A stretch of DNA of 64,000 bases from positions 51,387-115,386 of the forward strand of contig JAURVB010001733.1 in NCBI GenBank assembly GCA_033002965.1, written 5' to 3'. A program made the translations under genes and the position numbers. This DNA comes from Piper betle. Lineage: Eukaryota; Streptophyta; Magnoliopsida; Piperales; Piperaceae. The notes beneath the pieces were generated by a model. The model did no database searches, was not told the DNA's origin, and worked only from the letters and a program-made list of their open reading frames with translations. Of this stretch, positions 57,400 through 64,000 are shown piece after piece. The stretch's first letter is position 1, and each line of letters starts with the position of its first letter.

Positions 57400-59625
57400 T
57401 CTTGAGGGGAAATATTTTCTGGGTTGTTTCCGCTAGAGTGTCTATTTCGCCAAAGTCAAACGGTTGTTCTTCCTTCCCTGCTCCCTCTTTTTCTACATAT
57501 GCAGTGGTGGCGAGTGCTCTATATGACCGGCGGTGGGTTACCAGAGAAGAGGGGACAAATGAATACTCCCTTGCTTTGTTCAATCTTACTTTTCTAATTG
57601 AAAGTTGCAAGCAGCTGAAAAAATGAGCGAATGAGTGAAGCGGGTTAGAACAGAATGTATATAACCATGTGACTAGAACAAAGACATCTAAGGAACTTAT
57701 GGAAATTGGTGAAAGGTTCTCTAGTGGTTGCTAAAGGGAAGAAGTGTGGTGGTCTTTATAAGACTACATCTAGTTTGGTCCATGGGGAGGTTAATGTTAC
57801 CTCTACTACTCTCACAGCTAATTTGTTAGCACTTTGACTATCACAAAGTACCTCATACTTATCTTGACTTATACTAATTTCATTCAAAAATTTTTTCAAC
57901 CGTAGAACCTGTTTTGAGCTCCTAATGGAATAGAAACCGGCTTGGCTTCCTTTATGTTGAATCGCTCAAGAATCTTTGCATTCTCTGCTCCAATTGCAGT
58001 TTTTGTTTATGTACTCTTGATTTATCCGCTAGGCCAGTCTGGTTGGTTCTTTGCACCTAGTTTTGGATGGAAGTCCTCCTCCCCCTCCGCTTCGATTAGA
58101 AAATAAAGTTAGGGCTTCTTTAGTGTGTACATGAAAGCAAGGCTAGCAGCTAGTGACAGCCGGTCAAAATGGATCCCCAAAGTCAACATGACAGAAAGGT
58201 AAACCCCTGCTAGTAATGAAGATGGCATATGACTCTGACTCTTCGAGACGAGAGCATCTATAGCAATGGCTAGTGATGGAAGACTCTTTTTCCCTCTCTT
58301 TGGACTAGGTGAAGACATTCACTTTCAAGCACTCCCACTAAAGCTAAAGCAGAAGATGCGGCTTAGCCAGCTGCACTCTTTGATTGAACCGTCTGTTGTA
58401 AGAAGAAGGCCTTTGCCTTTGCGTCAGCGGGTAAGCGATCAAGCTTCAAAAGGCTTTGCGCACGAGCGCTAAGGCTTCATCAAGGTGCATAAGCGTTCCG
58501 CTCGCCTATCTTTGGCACTGGAAGAGATTAAGGACCTGGAGCGGGTACGTTTCACTACCATGAAGTTGAAGAAAATGAAAAGGCAGGCTTATTGTGGGTA
58601 CATGTACGACAGAAGAGGGAGCAGGAAGAGAAGCGCTACGAAGAACAAGAAGTTTGTCAGTTTAAGGATTCATTTCTACCAGGTAGCCCGCAAAATGCAA
58701 TTCCAATTGGAAGTCTAGAACCAGAAGCTGGTGAAGCAGATGAGGATTGAGATGATTCCGAAGCTAGGGCAATGAAGAAGGTAAAGATGATTTTAAAATA
58801 TGAAGAACTAGCTAGAAAGAAGATCCGTTTTTTTCTACCAACCATTAGTGTGATAAACCGAAAAGCCAAAACTTACAATTGAGTTCTTCCAACTCCTATT
58901 CATCTTATATTTGTTTTCATTTCATCTTAAGGGAAATATTTTCTGGGTTGTTTCTGCTAGAGTGTCTATTTCCCCTTTCTTGAATTGTTTTGTTCATTTT
59001 TTCAGCAACTCCATTCAATTGTGGGGTATATGGAACAACCATAACCCAGAAATATGCATTCAAATGTCCTAGCATCAAGCTCAGAAAGAAGTTTTGATCA
59101 TTTGGCCAAGCAGGCGGGCACTTATGGAGAGCCTCCTTTAGCCGGCCCTTAATACAGGTCGAATCGGCTTTCTTAAAAGGATAGGTTCATTCTGATATGG
59201 AATTTGGGGGATAGACATTCAATCAACGGATTCAAAGGCATCGGAGTGGAAAGTCTTAGTGAGAAGCCCTCTTAGGACTCTTTCCACTCTTCGAAGAGTG
59301 CCTCACTCAACGATTGCCTTTGGGTTCCAAACTCCATATGGGGAAGGAGCGTTGTTGTTTGCTAGGTCTGGATCATTTACATGGACCCACTTCTCATTCC
59401 ATTTGTGGGAATTTGATGATCTATAAACTGTCCCTAACGAATGATCAGCTCATGTTTGAGCATGATGAATCACTTCGTGCCGATCTGTTGCCAATAAACT
59501 TTCTGGCCTCATATGATCATGGAAAACTAGAATATTTTCTGGTGTTTCTGGGACAGGAAGGGATGTTGGGGGTCTCGAGTATTCTATTCTGGCAGTCCCG
59601 AACTTACACACTTATACGATCTATA
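57400..59625. other. Organelle-like (probably mitochondrial) DNA with copia shards
   Basis: Composition and phrasing here (GGCTTTGCGCACGAGCGC, AAGCGTTCCGCTCGCC, a reduced AT content) resemble plant mitochondrial intergenic DNA. A plastid psbD fragment lies inside at 57978-58067. Copia shards: GAG-pre-integrase (plus, 57690-57775: LVKGSLVVAKGKKCGGLYK), RNase H (minus, 57906-57804: YEVLCDSQSANKLAV) and integrase (minus, 59042-58978: TPQLNGVAEKMNKTI). Repeated AATATTTTCTGGGTTGTTTC segments occur at 57410 and 58935. No complete gene is seen; the 77-115 codon frames are unassigned. Confidence 0.55.
57978..58067 (+). pseudogene. psbD: Plastid psbD (photosystem II D2) fragment
   Basis: Thirty codons in one frame match the D2 protein around a transmembrane helix ([20 protein letters not shown], then [10 protein letters not shown]). 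D2 binds the photosystem II reaction-centre cofactors in the plastid. Only this small piece is present, with substitutions, no start and no flanking psbC, so it is a non-functional transfer, perhaps by way of the mitochondrial genome. Confidence 0.85.
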
Positions 59626-59792
59626 AAGACCAGCACACTTCTTCCCTTTAGCAACCACTAGAGAACCTTTACCAATTTCCATAAGCCACATGAAAATTGT
59701 GAAAGTTTGACAACTAATGATGATATTAGTTGGGTGATTGATTCTGGCACATCATTTCATGCTACTCCATATAGATATTTCTTCAATGTAAC
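59626..59792. pseudogene. copia pre-integrase (minus) and protease (plus) fragments
   Basis: 59692-59626 on the minus strand repeats the LVKGSLVVAKGKKC-type stretch of 57690-57775 in inverse orientation. Next to it on the plus strand, 59700-59792 reads DDISWVIDSGTSFHATPYR with the protease D-S-G active site intact. The two pieces are back to back, a rearrangement junction. Confidence 0.75.
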
Positions 59793-61310
59793 TAAATAAT
59801 GTTTGGTACATTATTTAAGATAGAACCTTCTATCGCTACAATTTATATTTAAAGTTAGTTCGAAATTCAGAGTTTTTCACTATTTTTCTCATATAGTAAG
59901 TAAGTTCTTCACTAATTTTTTTATACTTAATTTGGAATGTATTCATAATTCCATAAATCAAATGATCATATAGATCCCTAAATCCAATGGGATAGGTGCC
60001 AAAGTCAGCGGCTATCATTGCAGGAGAGGAAGAGTGGTGCATTAAGCCACCCTATATTTGTAAATTCCTCAAATTAAAGCCCCCAATGACTACTAGCATG
60101 TGTTTCTTTCACTGCAATTCAGTGCTTGTAATTAATAATGAAAAGAAATTCTACATGTAATATCGAAAACATGTTATTATTGTTGTTTTCGCAGTGGGAA
60201 GTTATGTAGCTTTGCCAATTGGGCAACGTAGAGTGGAAAGGAGGGGCTTCGAAAATCTCCACGTTTAGGCTTTACAACCCATATTTTTAACTCTCCTAAA
60301 TTCCCATTCCAAATTATAAGTAACCTCTCACAACCATTACCCGAAAGTGTAAAGAATAAACATGTATACATGATTTTTTTATCATCCAAAACCAACAAGA
60401 AAGCAATAATATCATTAATTTTAAAGACTTCATAAGTGTCTAAGATTGTTTTTTTGTTACTTTTTTCTACATATTTGATTTATCAATTTGGATATGTTTG
60501 CATTTTCCAAGTTCACTATCTTCAAACAATTTCACAACAACATTTCCTCTGGTGATTTGTGGCTTTCATACTAAATTATCTACTCAATAACCATGTATCC
60601 TTTCTATCCCTTCAAAATTCAACGTGACTTTTCAAACCTCTTCAATATTTCAATCATCTTTTAACTATTTTTTATCTCAGTTTACTTGTGCCAACTTTCT
60701 GCTTGTTGTCTACGGCTTGCTTGGTTATAATTTGGTCAATAATTTTTATTATAACCATTTAGCATTTTAATATCTTTTACCACAACCAAGCCATTAACTA
60801 ATTTTATAAGTTTCTACCAAAACCAAGTTTTCATTGTTTTCTCATCGATTAAATAGTTAATATATGGTCAAATTTTCACCGCTTATATATCATAAACCCA
60901 ACAATATTAAGTTTGTTAAAAAAATACAATCATTTAATATACTTTCTCAATTACAAAATATAAAATGTTCCAACTGTCCAAACTATGGTAGGCTAATATT
61001 TAAATTACATAATAAGTAAATAAATCATTTAAATTAAGTAAATTCATCAAAGTGACATATTGACAATTAAGGTTACTATTGGAGTAGAAATGAGTTTTAT
61101 AGTTATATATAACATAACTAAATAATGTTTGGTAAATCATTTAAGGTAAAACCTTCTATCGCTACTATTTATATTTAAAGTCAGTTCAATTAAATTCATA
61201 GAGTTTTTCAATATTTTTCTTTCCATAAATCAAATGACCATTTAGATCCCTAAATCCAACGGGACAGATGCCAAAGTCAGTGGCGAACATAGCACGAGAG
61301 GAAGAGAAGA
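59793..61310 (+). repeat. End of block C and partial block D of the array
   Basis: 59793-60035 and 61117-61300 are copies of the same block end (CTAAATAATGTTTGGTA, then CCCTAAATCCAA(T/C)GGGA). Between them lies a partial block matching 44.05-45.25 kb and 55.55-56.1 kb. Block D lacks the promoter and both peptide exons. No gene is seen; the 68- and 73-codon minus frames are not conserved in sister blocks. Confidence 0.75.
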
Positions 61311-61426
61311 TGAAGAAGCTGGTCATACCAGTGAACCACCTCAACCACCAGCATTCTCTGTGGCTATGTTCTTACATGTGAAGAGAGGTTTTTCCTTTTC
61401 ATGGGCAATTCCGTCGCAAAATTGGA

Positions 61427-61428
<2 letters not shown>

Positions 61429-61470
<42 letters not shown>

Positions 61471-61471
61471 T
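61429..61471 (+). repeat. Compound (AC)n(AT)n microsatellite
   Basis: About 13 AC followed by about 9 AT dinucleotides between block D and pararetrovirus fragment 2. Confidence 0.95.
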
Positions 61472-61499
61472 ATGCCTTCGTGATAAAAGACATAATAAA

Positions 61500-62344
61500 T
61501 TCTAGGATTCCTTATTAGGAGTAATTGAATCAACTTTAGGAAGTGGGCCAATATATTTGTTAATTGTTACCCAATTATTCAATAAGTATTCATGATCCTA
61601 ATATAAGTGAAGCTTTATCATTAAATATCCAAACACAAGGTTCTGATAAGCTTCTAGGATCAATGAATTTATGTGTCATATATAGAATTTGTTTAAAAGC
61701 AAATGACTACTATAAGTCCAAATTCCAGAATAGAGTCACATAAAGGGGAAACTACACTATTCTAGATAGATGTTACAAAAGCAAATATAACTATTCCTAA
61801 TCCAATTACTTGGAATGAAATAGAATTGCCTTTGTCTTGGAAAGTAGAAAATGTAATACCTCCTAAGGTAATAAATAGATAGACTAAGAAAATTATAAAA
61901 AATACAAATTGTGATATTGAAATAATTTTTAATAGACCAAGTATTTCTAGTAGACATAATATATCTAGTCTATCATGTTCAGAAGATACTTCTACAAGTA
62001 TAAAAAGAATTTATATATTAGAACAACAAATTCCACATGGAATTTATAATTATGAACCTACATTCTCGAAAATGAACCTAAAAATAAATACTTATTAATT
62101 TCAACCAAATAAAGAAAATTGGTCGAAAGAATTTATGTTACCTAAACATGATAAATTTAGAACTTGGTATTTTAATAATCATACTAAAGAACAATTAGAT
62201 AAAAATAAAAAAGATTATTATGATTATTTAAAAATAATAGGAACCAAAATTCCATTTATGGAATGGTACTATAAAATTAAAAATACAAAAATAAAAGTGT
62301 CTAAAAAACCAAAACATGGGATACCAGTGATGGCAAGATCATAA
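61500..62344 (+). pseudogene. Pararetrovirus movement-protein region and linker
   Basis: Broken frames include GSDKLLGSMNLCVIYRIC and, near 61780, ITWNEIELPLSW, resembling the C-terminal part of caulimovirid cell-to-cell movement proteins. The 69-codon open piece 62135-62344 is rich in Lys/Asp/Tyr and lies between the movement and coat regions. Assignment rests on position and general resemblance. It is interrupted by stops at several points. Confidence 0.5.
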
Positions 62345-62555
62345 TTAGTAAACATCCTCCAGTAGGTAATATTAAGTATGGCAATATGGAAGCCATATCT
62401 TATGTGAAAACAGACCAACAAATGAATGAAGAAATGACTGCAATAATTAAACAAAATAATTATACCCATCTTCATTTACAAATATTAGCAATTCATCTTT
62501 CTTAGTTAGAGGAAAAATGTTTACCTCATGATAAAGGTAAAGAAAAATTTCAAAT

Positions 62556-63660
62556 ACTAATGATAATGCTGCATCTGTATTGATAAGACCTCCAATAGCT
62601 TCAACTAAGAATTTTAATACTAGAAGCCCTCTAAATGAGGAATTTCTAGATTAATTAACTAAAAGATTAGGCGGTTTAAAGATAACTGAATCTATAAAAG
62701 TAATTAATGAAACAGAAGACTTAAATAAAATAATCAATCAGTTTTCTTCTGACAAAATTGAGATGGCTAGGCCTTTGCAACATCAACATCTTCCTACGGG
62801 AAGACACTATTCTCAAAGACCTACACCTGATTCAGTTTTATTTGAAGAAAATGTTATGAATTCTAGATTATCTTATGATAGTAAGTCCATTTATGAATGG
62901 AACATAGATGGTCAATCAAAATATCAAATACTTACTACATTACATAATATAATAATGTACTCCACAATATGTAAAACAACAAACAACAGTGATAGACAAA
63001 TTGCTGAGGTTATCATGTAGGATTTTCGGTATATTGAAAGGTTGGTGGGATCACTACCTTTAACCTGTACAAAAGATTGAAGTATTAGGAGTTACAAATT
63101 AGATCCTAATACCAATCAAATGATTGAAGATGCTGTTTATACTTTAATAATAACTATATTACATCATTTTGTAGGAGACATTGATACATTAAAAGAAGAA
63201 CCCAAGAATTAATAATGAATTTAAAATGTCCTTCATTAACCCATTATAGATGGTACAAAGATACTTTTTAAGCCTTGTTATTTCAAAGAAATGATTCTAA
63301 ACCAGGTTTGTGAAGGGAAAGATGTTTAGCAGGATTACCACCTTTATTTGCCGAAAGAGTAAAGAAATGAAATTAGAAGTCAAAATAACGGGATTACCAC
63401 CATATGGCTCTTTCACTTTTGGTAAATTAATTGAATGAGGTAGTAACCAAGTCAAGTCTATGTAATGATTTAAACTTAAAAAGACAACTTAAAAAGCAAA
63501 ATTATTGAAAGAAAGCACTGGGAGAATTTTGTAAGCAATCTCAGAACTGAAATTTCTCCAATCTATCCTCCTACAACTAAAAATATAAATAAAAAACCTT
63601 TTATTAGAAAAAGAAATAAACCTATAGTTGAAAAACAAAACTAAAGATAAAAGGTAGGAA
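62556..63660 (+). pseudogene. Pararetrovirus coat-protein region, second copy
   Basis: Parallel to 23464-24600: shared FEEN, SYxSKSIYE, YSTICKTT, QIAE and a later Lys-rich tail. The open piece 62763-63020 is the longest; after it stops break the frame. It is better preserved than the first copy at some positions and worse at others, so the two copies decayed independently. Confidence 0.65.
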
Positions 63661-64000
63661 AGTAATTAAAAGATCTCAAAGAAAATCTACCAAACTAGTG
63701 GATGCAAGAACCTACTAGTATGATCGGGCTTGTGGCTAATCTGGACATGCAAGAAGTTCAACGTGAATTACTGAAAGAAAATTAAAGAGTTAAACATTCC
63801 TGATGAAGAAAAGATAGCTTATATTCTTTACTCTGAGGAATTGCTAGTACATCGGGGTAGGATGCTTGAGAGAACAGATGAACCAGAATATGCAGAAAAC
63901 ATTCTTGGAACCCACTTCTATTGATTGTGAATGCGATGAGAATTATAATACATGCAAAGAGTGCCAAACAAATTGAAGTATTAACACCACACAGCACGAA

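Larger units (their letters stand above)
56118..59792. mobile_element. Mosaic insertion of copia, TRIM and organellar DNA into block C
   Basis: Blocks A and D run from TTGGAGTA(G/T) to AAATAATGTT(T/C) with only about 30-50 bp between (45231-45285 and 61078-61130). In block C the same flanks are about 3.7 kb apart. The insert contains pieces of one or more copia elements in both orientations, two opposed TRIM pieces, and organelle-type sequence including psbD. Both outer ends are copia coding fragments on the plus strand. Such patchwork is what filler DNA at a repaired double-strand break looks like; stepwise transposition is the alternative. Confidence 0.75.
61480..64000 (+). mobile_element. 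Endogenous pararetrovirus fragment 2 (Caulimoviridae-like), running off the window
   Basis: Same type as fragment 1, same orientation, but covering more upstream parts: movement-protein-like frames (about 61.5-62.0 kb), a linker, an open piece 62135-62344, then the coat region from about 62.56 kb shared with 23.46-24.6 kb. The order movement then coat in one reading direction fits single-polyprotein caulimovirids. Stops and shifts are numerous, so it is inactive. From about 63.66 kb onward the similarity is unclear. Confidence 0.75.

Noticed and set aside
58266..58718. Possible mitochondrial protein genes in the organelle-like segment
   Set aside because: Frames of 68-77 codons could not be matched to any standard mitochondrial gene I know; composition alone is not enough.

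Overview
The window is nuclear DNA of a flowering plant. The evidence is one large GT-AG spliced gene for a plant-specific IRE-type AGC protein kinase, plant classes of LTR retrotransposon (Ty3/gypsy, Ty1/copia, TRIMs), endogenous caulimovirid (pararetrovirus) fragments, and an organelle-derived insertion containing a plastid psbD fragment. I cannot name the species. Outside the kinase 5' exon and some LTR segments the DNA is AT-rich and dominated by decayed repeats.

Layout. (1) 419-10970, minus strand: an IRE/IREH1-like kinase gene in 17 exons. The exon chain is almost perfect, but three exons each lack one base at short homopolymers. (2) 11.1-14.15 kb: AT-rich intergenic DNA. (3) 14156-23463: a Ty3/gypsy element with LTRs of very unequal length, a methionine-tRNA-type primer site, decayed gag-protease-RT-integrase and a polypurine tract. 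(4) 23464-27.3 kb: endogenous pararetrovirus fragment 1 (coat, protease, RT, RNase H). (5) 27.9-33 kb: LTR-like DNA, a truncated TRIM and a copia deletion derivative. (6) 33-38.8 kb: a minus-strand gypsy remnant with a nearly intact integrase, bracketed by two long direct repeats that carry a minisatellite. (7) 38.8-41.2 kb: a non-coding Athila/Tat-like remnant, a complete miniature TRIM and a CACTA-like terminus. (8) 41.2-61.3 kb: a head-to-tail array of duplicated blocks (A to D). Blocks A, B and C each carry a copy of a small two-exon gene for a secreted peptide precursor ending EPEDYPPPGPNRPLPPGCC. Copy 1 is a pseudogene; copies 2 and 3 are intact (80 and 82 residues). The array is interrupted by a TRIM and a solo copia LTR with a nested TRIM (all three with clean 5-bp target duplications), a rearranged gypsy LTR, and a 3.7-kb mosaic insertion of copia, TRIM and organellar pieces. 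(9) 61.5-64 kb: pararetrovirus fragment 2 (movement and coat regions), running off the window.

Function. The kinase and the peptide genes are the only host genes I can support. The kinase family acts in polar cell growth. The peptide precursors look like ligands of the tyrosine-sulfated PSY type, judged from the acidic Asp-Tyr-Pro-rich C-terminus and the signal peptide. The peptide cluster is the most novel biological signal here. Because the blocks are paralogous, each block serves as an empty-site control for insertions in the others, which makes several insertion calls unusually secure.
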